Positions 28,305 to 36,490 of a DNA stretch of 47,577 nucleotides are shown here, one piece after another. A program made the translations under genes and the position numbers. The DNA is taken from NCBI RefSeq assembly GCF_003602095.1, contig NZ_RAHH01000035.1, forward strand, positions 1 to 47,577, in the 5' to 3' direction. The stretch comes from Rahnella woolbedingensis (GTDB lineage: Bacteria; Pseudomonadota; Gammaproteobacteria; Enterobacterales; Enterobacteriaceae). The stretch's first letter is position 1. Each line of letters begins with the position of its first letter. The notes beneath the pieces were generated by a model. That model did no database searches, had not been told where the DNA came from, and saw only the letters and a program-made list of their open reading frames with translations.

Positions 28305-28796
28305 TTACGCCGTGGCGCGTTCGTTCCAGGAATCGGAATGAATGATGTTGCCGTCTTTGTAGGTCCAGGTAATTTTTTCGTAACGCAGTTCAATCTGTTC
28401 CAGGTGGTTGTGTTTCTCGTAAGCCGGGTCTTTGATGTCGTGCATGACCGGATTCACTTTCACCACTTTCACGTTTTCCAGTTTGGTGTTGAAGTACTCC
28501 ACTTCCTGGCCTGCGTCGTTGATTTTGTACCACTTAAACTCAGCAGATTTCAGGGTCTGGCCGCTGGTCACAGCCTTGTACAGATACGGGCTGGATGAAT
28601 CGATTTCCTTGGTGAACAGGAACGGCGTGTGAATACGCGTGCCAGTCAGCTTGCCCGTGTTGTTATCGGTCGGGATGTACAGGTTGTGTTCCTGCTTGAC
28701 CACTTCAATGCTGCCTTCACGGTCTTTTACGTCCACAGAACCTTTAATGTTCGCGCCGCCGTCGTCTTTCAGCCACAGATATACTGGAATTGCCAT
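28305..28796 (-). CDS. hcp: Hcp/TssD inner-tube protein
   Basis: A 163-residue Hcp: MAIPVYLWLKDDGGANIKGS at the start, a characteristic TGTRIHTPFLFTKEIDSSSP block, and the C-terminal NPVMHDIKDPAYEKHNHLEQ, IELRYEKITWTYKDGNI region. Hexamers stack into the tube that is propelled by the contracting sheath, and their lumen can carry small effectors. The gene starts 15 nt after the OmpA-like gene, with GGAGAGTAATTAAC upstream. The strong terminator after it is consistent with Hcp being the most abundant product of the locus. Confidence 0.98.
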   Translation of the reverse strand: MAIPVYLWLKDDGGANIKGSVDVKDREGSIEVVKQEHNLYIPTDNNTGKLTGTRIHTPFLFTKEIDSSSPYLYKAVTSGQTLKSAEFKWYKINDAGQEVEYFNTKLENVKVVKVNPVMHDIKDPAYEKHNHLEQIELRYEKITWTYKDGNIIHSDSWNERATA

Positions 28797-28811
28797 GTTA
28801 ATTACTCTCCA

Positions 28812-30479
28812 TTAATTGTCGGTAACGCCATCATCCTGCGATGACGCTTTTGTCTCGCCCGGTACATGGCAGGCGTCGGCCTGCGGCACCAGACTGATTT
28901 CGACACGGCGGTTGAGCGCACGGCCTGCCGCGGTGTCATTCGTGGCCACAGGGCGGCTTGCGCCATAACCCTGCACCGCAAAACAGCTTTCCGGCACATC
29001 GCCGGTATCTCTCATCCAGTCACGTACCGCTTCAGCACGTTTGAGGGACAGTGTCTGATTAAGTGAGTCGCTTCCGGTGTTATCGGTATGGCCGCTGACC
29101 ACAATCAGCCAGCCTGGTTTGGCCTTAATGCCTACCAGAGAATTCACCAGCACCTTAGTCGAGCCGATTTTCAGTTCAGATTTTCCGGAGTCGAACAGCG
29201 ACATGCTGTCGAGACGGATAATGGTCGGCGCCGGTTTGGGCGCCGGTGGTGGCGGTGGGGGGACGTAGGTGTCAATTGCCTGCTGTACGTTCAGCCACAG
29301 CCGCTCGCCCGGGTATAACCCCAGACTATAGCGGTGAGGTTCCCCCTGCCTCTGCCAACGCTCAAGAAGCAACGCATCCTTCTTGAGCGCATTCAGTGCC
29401 TGCGCTTTCGGAATAAAATTCCCCATGGGTATCGCAGACCAGCGTTGCAAATCTGCACCCACACGGCGTATCAGGTCACGGTTATTGGCAACCGACAGCA
29501 GCAGCGCGGTTATCGCGCACACAAGCAGTATCAGGATCACCCGACGCCCCGTTTTGCCACCCTGTAACGGGGTGCTATACGGACTCAGAAGCGGGATCAC
29601 CGGATCGGGGAAATACCAGCGGGCTTCACGGGCGTTAAACGACGACGCAGCGTGCAGATAAGAATGGCGGTACAGCCATTGAGGCCAAAGCGCATCCACG
29701 TCTTGTAACGCACTCCCGCAGCGCAGCGTCACGGCAAACGGGTGGACAGCGGCACAAAGTCTGTCTGGTCTGGCAAACTCGTCTATGATGACCTGATGCA
29801 CAAAGCGGAATGCCGCCTTCAGCAGCGGTGTTGTGGTCGTGACATTTGATTGTTGTTGCCACTGTGCCAGTGACAGGGCCGGTTCATTATCCGGACACAC
29901 CACCGGCGTGGTGCCCCGGATAATGATCCACGGCGTATCCGTGCCCGAAAACGCACAACTCAACACCACCGGTACGACGTATCCGGTCAGCGCCGTGAGC
30001 TGCTTAACCTGATGGCGAAGTACTTTGAGTGCAGCACGCAACAACGCCTCATCACGATAAAGGTCAGGCAGACAGTTGAACATCACCACCAGTTGCCCGG
30101 CCATGAGCGGGTTATAAGCCAGCAGGGCGTCGGCCATCGGTGTTAACTGACTGGCGTCACCGACCTGCAGATAACACCCTTGTGACGTAACCCGGCGACG
30201 GCCGGTAACAAACATCTCATCACAGCCATCGCCGCACACCAGCAACACCGGCCCGGTGTGTTCCGGTGCAGGAAAATAGCTGTCGTCGCCCTTTTGCATC
30301 GCGGGACGCTGCCGGCGATATCGGCGAATACTCACCCACACGCCCACCACGACCGCCACCAGCGTCAGCGCCGCTTTCAACAGCGGCTGCAGGGTAAGAA
30401 AAACCCATAACAGCCACAGCAGAGCGACCATGGTCACCAGAACCGGAAATACCGCGTTGGCGGCTGCCGATTTACGCAT
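28812..30479 (-). CDS. OmpA-family peptidoglycan-anchoring T6SS accessory protein
   Basis: A 555-residue protein with two adjacent N-terminal membrane helices (FPVLVTMVALLWLLWVFLTL and LKAALTLVAVVVGVWVSIRR), a cytoplasmic-type domain of about 240 residues, a third helix (VILILLVCAITALLLSVANN, near 320) and a C-terminal OmpA domain with VVSGHTDNTGSDSLNQTLSL and RRVEISLV. The OmpA domain binds peptidoglycan, so the protein likely fixes the membrane complex to the wall, as TagL does in other T6SSs where it can be fused to TssL. A proline-rich tether (VPPPPPPAPKP) precedes the OmpA domain. Its ATG overlaps the tssL stop (TGATG). Confidence 0.92.
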   Translation of the reverse strand: MRKSAAANAVFPVLVTMVALLWLLWVFLTLQPLLKAALTLVAVVVGVWVSIRRYRRQRPAMQKGDDSYFPAPEHTGPVLLVCGDGCDEMFVTGRRRVTSQGCYLQVGDASQLTPMADALLAYNPLMAGQLVVMFNCLPDLYRDEALLRAALKVLRHQVKQLTALTGYVVPVVLSCAFSGTDTPWIIIRGTTPVVCPDNEPALSLAQWQQQSNVTTTTPLLKAAFRFVHQVIIDEFARPDRLCAAVHPFAVTLRCGSALQDVDALWPQWLYRHSYLHAASSFNAREARWYFPDPVIPLLSPYSTPLQGGKTGRRVILILLVCAITALLLSVANNRDLIRRVGADLQRWSAIPMGNFIPKAQALNALKKDALLLERWQRQGEPHRYSLGLYPGERLWLNVQQAIDTYVPPPPPPAPKPAPTIIRLDSMSLFDSGKSELKIGSTKVLVNSLVGIKAKPGWLIVVSGHTDNTGSDSLNQTLSLKRAEAVRDWMRDTGDVPESCFAVQGYGASRPVATNDTAAGRALNRRVEISLVPQADACHVPGETKASSQDDGVTDN

Positions 30480-31177
30480 CAGCGCAGCTCCGGCAGTTGT
30501 TGCTTAAGCAGATCCTGCAACCACAGGTGTCCGCCTAACCAGACGACCGTCGTAACAACGGCCGATAAGGCTATCCAGAACCAGACCGACCGCAGCAGGT
30601 TATAACGTCGATGTCCGGTTTTACGGATCACCAGAGAGATCCCGGTGTCCAGCGGAGCAACACGTTCATTCAACGCGTTCAGGACGCTTTCACGCTGTAC
30701 CAGTCCGCCGTGCTTGCCGCTGTACTGTCCCTGGAACCCCAGCGCCAGTACGCGCTGGTAGCAGGTCAGCACAGCCGGTATCGGAGAAGGCTGACGCAGC
30801 ACCTCCGCAATACGGTCATACAGCACTTCACCGGCCTGCAGCGAGCCAAAGTAGCGGGCTTGCAGCGGTGCGGTTTTCCAGGCTTTTATCCCTTCGTCAA
30901 CGCGCGGTACGGTGCTGTCGCTTTCGCCATCGACGACCAGGGCGGGTTTACGATTCATCACCGACTCATCAAGCAACGCACACTGGGCGTAAGTGATATG
31001 CGTAATACTTTCGGCATCAAAACCCGCCCGCTCCAGTGCTTCACGCACGCTGTCCACCTGCTGGCAACAGTGTTTATAAAGAGCGCCGCCGTCCGGTGCC
31101 GTCGCCCCATGCTGCAACTGTGCGACCGTCAGCCAGGTATCGGCCATCAGTTCATCAATATCGATATCCTGTCTCAT
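30479..31177 (-). CDS. tssL: TssL (DotU/IcmH-type) inner-membrane protein
   Basis: A 232-residue tail-anchored protein with the DotU cytoplasmic hook (ALLDESVMNRKP; YFGSLQAGEVLYDRIAEVLR; VLALGFQGQYSG) and one C-terminal membrane helix (VWFWIALSAVVTTVVWLGGH). It forms the membrane complex with TssM and TssJ and contacts TssK. It carries no peptidoglycan-binding domain; that role falls to the next gene. Its ATG overlaps the tssK stop by 4 nt. Confidence 0.96.
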   Translation of the reverse strand: MRQDIDIDELMADTWLTVAQLQHGATAPDGGALYKHCCQQVDSVREALERAGFDAESITHITYAQCALLDESVMNRKPALVVDGESDSTVPRVDEGIKAWKTAPLQARYFGSLQAGEVLYDRIAEVLRQPSPIPAVLTCYQRVLALGFQGQYSGKHGGLVQRESVLNALNERVAPLDTGISLVIRKTGHRRYNLLRSVWFWIALSAVVTTVVWLGGHLWLQDLLKQQLPELR

Positions 31178-32523
31178 GAGCGCATCACCGCATACAGTTC
31201 GAGTTCAAGCTCCCCGAGCAGCGACGGAACATAGAATTCGCAAACACCCTGCTCCAGCATGTCACGCGCCGCCTCACTCTCCATATCCAGTACAAAGTAC
31301 TGATTTTCCAGACGCACCGGCAATGCCGCCGGGACACGACTCAGGGCAATCAGTGGGATACCCGTTAGCGCTACGCTGGAGATCTCGCTGACATCGCCGG
31401 GTGAACCGGCTTTACACAGCGCAGGGAAGCGCTCGGCGATTTGCCAGGCTGGATTGTTCGAACGCACAGACAGGTAGAAGTCGGCCTCTTCCCGCAGGCG
31501 AATGTCATGCAGTGAGGCCTTCCAGGTCTGTTCGTCGCTGCGGCTCATGGCCACGGCTATCACGCGCGACGGCAGGCTGGTTTCCAGCAACTCGGTAATG
31601 AGATCAAACAGCGGCGGAAAGGTGTTCTCCGGGTTTTGATGGTCATAACCTGGGATAATATCCAGGTCGTGCTCCAGGGAGAACGTCAGCATACTGCCCG
31701 CCAGTCGGGCCAGTTCCGCCCATACCTGTTCAGGATGGCGGGCCGGGAACCGCTCAAACTCACTCAACACGCGGGCATGTGAGTTAAGGGCGTTGAGCAA
31801 CCAGAACAGAGAGACGTCAGCCACGGCAAAATCTGCCATCCGCTCGTTGCTCTCCCGGCGCATCGCCATCAACCGCTGTCGGCGGGAACGTAACTGGCGA
31901 TTGAGCAGCGTCAGGCGCTCACGCAATGTTTGACTGGCAGAAAACAGCGCCATCGGGGGCACAAAATTCAGGTCCTGACGCCAGCCGCCCTGTCCGTTAC
32001 GCACTAACCGGGCAACGGCGCAGGTTTGCCAGGCATCATTGCTTTCATGGCTGAAACGAAAGGCAAGATTAAAACGCGCCACCGCCATCGACTCTTCTTC
32101 CTGGCCGAAAGCATCAGTCACCGTCACCCACTCTTCCCGATAACGCAAGGGGCGCTCAGCAATCCCCGTTTCTGTCTGAACGTTCACGATCCCCGATTGC
32201 ATCACCGGCAGTGCCAGATACACCACCACGCTGTCGTGACCGGCGATGGCCTGAGGATCGAGTTCCCGAGGCGCCGGCGGCACGTCGCAGCGCTGCGTGT
32301 CAATCAATGTCCCATCCGGTAACCACAGACGCATTGACTGCGCCTGTATCCGTCCGGAGGAAAGTAACGCGTCATCGAGTTCGAGCGTCTCAACGCCCCA
32401 GGGAAACGCCGATGCCAGAGCCGAAATTCCGGCTCGGGTGAACGATTCCCACTCGGACTGTTGCTGGAACTGCTGAGGGGACAGCAATGCCCCCTCGTTC
32501 CATAATGGACGATAAATCTTCAT
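31174..32523 (-). CDS. tssK: TssK baseplate-to-membrane connector
   Basis: A 449-residue ImpJ/VasE/TssK protein. MKIYRPLWNEGALLSPQQFQ is the typical N-terminus, and the C-terminal head (EARDMLEQGVCEFYVPSLLG) docks to TssL and TssM. TssK trimers link the baseplate to the membrane complex and are related to phage receptor-binding proteins. It follows tssC by 12 nt. The ATG lies at 32523, with AGGCCT nearby in the tssC-tssK spacer. Confidence 0.96.
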   Translation of the reverse strand: MKIYRPLWNEGALLSPQQFQQQSEWESFTRAGISALASAFPWGVETLELDDALLSSGRIQAQSMRLWLPDGTLIDTQRCDVPPAPRELDPQAIAGHDSVVVYLALPVMQSGIVNVQTETGIAERPLRYREEWVTVTDAFGQEEESMAVARFNLAFRFSHESNDAWQTCAVARLVRNGQGGWRQDLNFVPPMALFSASQTLRERLTLLNRQLRSRRQRLMAMRRESNERMADFAVADVSLFWLLNALNSHARVLSEFERFPARHPEQVWAELARLAGSMLTFSLEHDLDIIPGYDHQNPENTFPPLFDLITELLETSLPSRVIAVAMSRSDEQTWKASLHDIRLREEADFYLSVRSNNPAWQIAERFPALCKAGSPGDVSEISSVALTGIPLIALSRVPAALPVRLENQYFVLDMESEAARDMLEQGVCEFYVPSLLGELELELYAVMRS

Positions 32524-32535
32524 AGGCCTCCAGCC

Positions 32536-34080
32536 TTACGACTTCGCCTTCGGCATCTGTGATACCAGAGACAAATTCACGTCCATACCTTCCACCTGGA
32601 AGTGCGGTACAGCGTACAGTTTCACGCGGAAGAAGCCTGGGTTGTCTTCGATATCTTCAACGGTGACTTTGGCGTCGCGCAGTGGGTGTGAAGCCTGCAG
32701 GTCGTCGCCCGGATCGGTCATTTCGGTGACCAGGGTGCTTACCCAGGTGTTCAGTTCCAGCTCAAGCAGGCGGCGGTCTTTGGTGGTGCCGATATTTTCA
32801 CGCTGAATAAGTTTCAGATAATGCGCGATGCGAGACAGCAAGAAAATGTACGGCAGGCGCGAATTGACACGGCTATTGGCTGTGGCAACGGCGGTCTCAT
32901 ACAGCGCGGGTTTTTGCGTGGAGTTGGCCGAGAAGAAGCAGGAGTAGTCCCTATTTTTATAATAACTTAGAGGAATAAAACCCAGATTGGCGAATTCAAA
33001 TTCGCGGGTTTCAGGGATCATCACCTCTGAAGGGATTTTCACCTGATTACCGGTGCCCAGGTCATACAGGTGGATAGGCAGGTCTTTCACCGCCCCGCCC
33101 GCCTGCGGACCACGGATTTGAACGCACCAGCCGTTATTGATGAAGCTTTTCACCATGTTGGCCGCAAACGCGAACGAGGCATTCGTCCACAGGTATTTAT
33201 CGTGATCCGGACCTGTCACTTCTTCGACGTAGTTGAAACTGCGTACCGGCACGGTGTCCGGGCCATACGGCAAACGACCCAGCACGCGTGGCATCACCAG
33301 ACCGATATAACGCGAGTCGTCGGTGTCGCGGAAAGATTTCCATTTGATGTATTCGGCGCGGTCAAAGTAGTTGCCGATATCTTTAATCGCCGCGACTTCT
33401 TCCATGCTGTCTTTGAGGAAGAATTTCGGGCCCGCCGAGCCGATAAAGGGCATATGGGCAGCGGCTGACACTTTTGATATATTACGCAGCAGTGCCACGT
33501 CTTGCGCTGACGCATCAAACTCATAGGCAGAAATCAGTGCGGCAACCGGCTCTCCGCCCGGAGTGTCGTATTCATCGATATAGGTGTGTTTGTACAGCCC
33601 GCTCTGAATAATCTCCGGCGCATCCTCAAAATCCTGACGCAGTTCGTCTTTGGACAGGTCGAGGATCTCCAGTTTGACGTTTTGGCGGAAGTCGGTTTTA
33701 TCGACCAGTGATTTGAGGCCACGCCAGACAGATTCTACTTTCTGGAACTCGTCATGGTGCATCACTTCGTCAAGCTGACGGCTTATCTGAAAATCCAGTT
33801 CAGCGATATGGCTGTCGAGCAGGGTTTTATCCAGTTTCTCCACTTTTTGTCCGGATTTTTGCAGCACCTGCATAAAGACCTGAACAGCCGCCGTCACGCG
33901 GGCATCAGTGGATGTTTCAGCCATAAAGCTGTTGTCCTGAAAACCGTCGATGTCTTTAATTTCAGACACCGGCGTTAAATTTATTTTATCAAACAAAGAC
34001 GCATATACACCGCCCTGCGGCAGTGTTTTTTCAATTGTGGTACCGCCCGCAGAGGACTGAGTTTCATTATTCACTGACAT
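32536..34080 (-). CDS. tssC: TssC large sheath subunit
   Basis: A 514-residue VipB/TssC protein: VTAAVQVFMQVLQKSGQKVE, LDFQISRQLDEVMHHDEFQK, VESVWRGLKSLVDKTDF and the highly conserved DPGDDLQASHPLRDAKVTVE, GFFRVKLYAVPHFQVEGMDV. It assembles with TssB into the contractile sheath. Two ATGs, 6 nt apart, are possible (34086 and 34080); I choose the second because AAGAGA is better spaced from it. The gene is 41 nt downstream of tssB. Confidence 0.97.
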   Translation of the reverse strand: MSVNNETQSSAGGTTIEKTLPQGGVYASLFDKINLTPVSEIKDIDGFQDNSFMAETSTDARVTAAVQVFMQVLQKSGQKVEKLDKTLLDSHIAELDFQISRQLDEVMHHDEFQKVESVWRGLKSLVDKTDFRQNVKLEILDLSKDELRQDFEDAPEIIQSGLYKHTYIDEYDTPGGEPVAALISAYEFDASAQDVALLRNISKVSAAAHMPFIGSAGPKFFLKDSMEEVAAIKDIGNYFDRAEYIKWKSFRDTDDSRYIGLVMPRVLGRLPYGPDTVPVRSFNYVEEVTGPDHDKYLWTNASFAFAANMVKSFINNGWCVQIRGPQAGGAVKDLPIHLYDLGTGNQVKIPSEVMIPETREFEFANLGFIPLSYYKNRDYSCFFSANSTQKPALYETAVATANSRVNSRLPYIFLLSRIAHYLKLIQRENIGTTKDRRLLELELNTWVSTLVTEMTDPGDDLQASHPLRDAKVTVEDIEDNPGFFRVKLYAVPHFQVEGMDVNLSLVSQMPKAKS

Positions 34081-34120
34081 AAGCATATTCTCTTCGTTAT
34101 TCCGTTAATGTGGATAGCGC

Positions 34121-34618
34121 TTATTCCTGGGCTGGAGCGAGTGCATTGAGCTCATTACGCAATTCATCACTGAGGGTCGGGTCTTTAAGAATTTTCTCGA
34201 GTTCTTTTCGGAATGTCACATTATCGAGAAGGTTGGATTTTAAATCGCGCAGCAAATTGCGCATAGCCAGCATGGCGCGTAATTGCGGGATTTTACGGGC
34301 AATTTGTTCGGGTTCGAAGTCTTTCATATCCTGGAAAGACAGTCTGATATTTTCTTCTGAGTTATCGCCTGCCAGGGTGTTTTTGACGGTGAGATTCACT
34401 TGAGGGTTGATATCTGCTAACACGCTGTTAAAATTGTTTTTATTGACGTTAATTTTTTCGCGCTCGGACAGCGTACCTTCAGCTTTGCCGTTACTAAAAT
34501 CACCCACGGTCAGGAGCTTCAACGGTAATTCAACTTTCTTCTTAGCCCCCCCGGTATGCAGGTCAAGCTGGATATTTACACGGGCCTTTGGAATTTCTGC
34601 CTGGAATGAATCTGCCAT
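34121..34618 (-). CDS. tssB: TssB small sheath subunit
   Basis: A 165-residue VipA/TssB protein: ARVNIQLDLHTGGAKKKVEL, LPLKLLTVGDFSNGK and the helix with DFEPEQIARKIPQL. It partners TssC in the sheath, and its helices contact ClpV-accessible regions of TssC. It is the first gene of the T6SS operon; AGAGGCGAATT precedes the ATG. The promoter must lie in the 394-nt AT-rich region up to the divergent gene at 35013. Confidence 0.97.
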   Translation of the reverse strand: MADSFQAEIPKARVNIQLDLHTGGAKKKVELPLKLLTVGDFSNGKAEGTLSEREKINVNKNNFNSVLADINPQVNLTVKNTLAGDNSEENIRLSFQDMKDFEPEQIARKIPQLRAMLAMRNLLRDLKSNLLDNVTFRKELEKILKDPTLSDELRNELNALAPAQE

Positions 34619-35012
34619 AATTCGCCTCTGAAAAAATTAAGTTATCGTTACCTGATAATAGACCAGCATAGGTATATAAATGCAGCGGTTTGATTATCAT
34701 CCTTTGGTGATAAATGTAAATAAAAAAAATCCATAATGAGCGTGCGCGAATGCAGAAAAAAACCATACAGAAATGTATTACTTGCTTTAGATCAAGATTA
34801 TACTCGACCTCCCACCAAACGCGCTGACAATAATATAAATAACAAATTCGATAAATTTAAAAAGTAACAACGTGCAATGGTCATGCTTATTATTAAGAAT
34901 TTTCTCTTTTTGTACGAATTATCTTAAATAAAAATCCAGAGCTATACTTAATATTAATGAAATCACTGTTTGTCACTTGAGAGCAATACCTTATTCAAGG
35001 TAGCTTACCCTC
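34619..35012. promoter_or_regulatory. Divergent promoter region between tssB and the SANT-like gene
   Basis: A 394-nt, clearly AT-rich, non-coding stretch. It must hold the promoter of the long T6SS operon and that of the plus-strand gene at 35013. Minus-strand candidates for -10 elements include TATTAT and TATATA 50-75 nt before tssB. At 34782-34795 TTGCT-TTAG-ATCAA matches an FNR-type TTGAT-N4-ATCAA site at 9 of 10 conserved positions and also contains a Dam GATC site. No -24/-12 sigma-54 motif was found. AT-rich T6SS promoters are often silenced by H-NS; that would be expected here but is not shown. Confidence 0.6.
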
Positions 35013-35636
35013 ATGAGAAAAAACGACACTCACTACCGCAATCACCGTTCACCCTGGACGCTGGCGGAACTCCGGTATCTGGAAAAGCACTACGGTCATC
35101 TCCCCACCCGCGCAATAGCGACAACGCTTGAAAGAACGGCGGTGGCTGTCAGGCTGATGGCGCAAAAACTCGGCGTGGTTCAACCCCATACGGCGTCCTG
35201 GACAGAGGAAGAGAAAAACATCCTCCGCACGCATTATGCCCGCGGTGACGGTATTGGGGCTGTGGGCAAACTGCTGCCAGCCCGTAACCGCCAGACGATT
35301 TTCACCATGGCCGCAAAAATGGGGATCCGCAGTGCCCGTACCTGGAGCCGCCATGAAGTGAAAATACTGAAAAAATACTACGCCTTACTGGGTACCAAAG
35401 TGGCCAACCAGCTCCCCGGCAGAACAGCCGAAGCGGTGAAGATAAAAGCCAATGAGCTGAGATTACAGTTTGGGGGGAAAGGCAGAGGGAAAATATGGAG
35501 TGCTGAGGAGTGGCTCTGTCTGGCACAGCACCAAAATGTCAGCGCCACGAAGCTGGTAGAGCTATTCCCTGGTAGGAGCGTTTTGTCAATAAGAAAGGCT
35601 AAAGCGAGGCTAAAGAAACGACAACGGCCAGGGTAA
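35013..35636 (+). CDS. Four-repeat Myb/SANT-like DNA-binding protein
   Basis: A 207-residue basic protein built of four tandem repeats of about 48-50 residues, each starting with a tryptophan (W15, W63, W111, W162). The pattern is W-x3-E-x4-L-x3-Y, then a turn and a second helix such as AIATTLERTAVAVRLMAQKL, the form of Myb/SANT or phage helix-turn-helix domains. DNA binding is inferred. It is transcribed away from tssB from a shared intergenic region, so it is a candidate regulator of the T6SS operon, though it could also be a mobile-element gene. The ribosome site is weak (AAGG 13 nt upstream). Confidence 0.8.
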   Translation: MRKNDTHYRNHRSPWTLAELRYLEKHYGHLPTRAIATTLERTAVAVRLMAQKLGVVQPHTASWTEEEKNILRTHYARGDGIGAVGKLLPARNRQTIFTMAAKMGIRSARTWSRHEVKILKKYYALLGTKVANQLPGRTAEAVKIKANELRLQFGGKGRGKIWSAEEWLCLAQHQNVSATKLVELFPGRSVLSIRKAKARLKKRQRPG

Positions 35637-35637
35637 A

Positions 35638-35775
35638 ATGATGTTGTCACTTCTGCCTACGCTGCGCCTGGATGAAACGACTCCGTACTCCGACGACAAC
35701 ATTCTGTTGGGGGCACAGGACGATAATCACGATAAGAATACGGGTGGACGTTTAAGAAATGCCGTGGTGCCATAA
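35638..35775 (+). CDS. Small ORF after the SANT-like gene
   Basis: A 45-codon frame (MMLSLLPTLRLDETTPYSDD and on) beginning 2 nt after the SANT-like stop, with CAGGGTAAA before the ATG. It has no recognised family. Reading-frame quality is unremarkable, and it may be a gene remnant or chance ORF. Confidence 0.25.
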   Translation: MMLSLLPTLRLDETTPYSDDNILLGAQDDNHDKNTGGRLRNAVVP

Positions 35776-35834
35776 TACGAAACAGGAAACCTGCAGAATA
35801 TGATGAACATTGCTACCGTGAAGGAAATATCGGA

Positions 35835-36439
35835 ATGACGTTACCGGTTAACCCCGATCTTAACCACTTGGCTTTTTGCGCTCTTGTCGCGTTAAGTTTT
35901 GAAAAACAGACTTCAGGAATAAGCGGCCGCGTGGCAGAAAATTTATTCCTGCTGCGCTGGCTGACGGTAGCCCAAAAACAAAAACGCTTCCCAAAATCAT
36001 TGGCCAGTGAAATTATCTGGCTGATTAATGAAGCCAGGACTAAGGGCGTGAACGTTAGCCTGAAAGATAAATTTGAAGTGATATGGCGTACCGGCAACGA
36101 GGATGTCCAGCCGCACTCAGACCTGTATCGACTGAATGCGGCCATCATCGCTTTGAGGGAGCAGGGATGGAACAATTACCTGCTTTCTCAGGCTGAGTGG
36201 TCAAGCCTTACGGAAGGCAATACCACGGAAGCAACTGATACTCTGTATATGACAAAGCCGCACTGGAAGCGGGATTCGATGAACGAGGTTTGCAAACCGG
36301 TCAGGTAGAAATGCGCGTTGTCGGTAATGTAGTCACCTTACAGCGTGTGCTCAACACCTACGCGCTTGATACAACGTGTGGGGTGAATACGCTATATCAA
36401 GCGGTTTTTCTAAATCCTCCTGGCCATGGAGTGCCTTAA
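35835..36439 (+). pseudogene. DUF2913-family gene, frameshifted near its 3' end
   Basis: The first frame (35835-36308, 157 residues) reads as a DUF2913 protein: SGRVAENLFLLRWLTVAQKQ, KRFPKSLASEIIWLINEARTKG. At about 36246-36251 (TATAT) the likely protein continues in another frame as DKAALEAGFDERGLQTGQVE, MRVVGNVVTLQRVLNTYALD up to a TAA at 36437-36439. A 2-nt insertion in the TA run would explain it. The intact product would be near 200 residues. AAGGAAATATCGGA precedes the ATG, which also overlaps the TGA of a 12-codon upstream ORF (ATGA). The function of DUF2913 is unknown. Whether this is a real lesion, programmed shift or sequencing error cannot be told here. Confidence 0.65.
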
Positions 36440-36490
36440 TGCGTAAATATCTCACGGGAACTGACAAGAATATTCGATAAGGAAAAAACG

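Noticed and set aside
34619-35012. Sigma-54 promoter for the T6SS operon
   Set aside because: No TGGCAC-N5-TTGC-like pair was found in the region upstream of tssB on the relevant strand.
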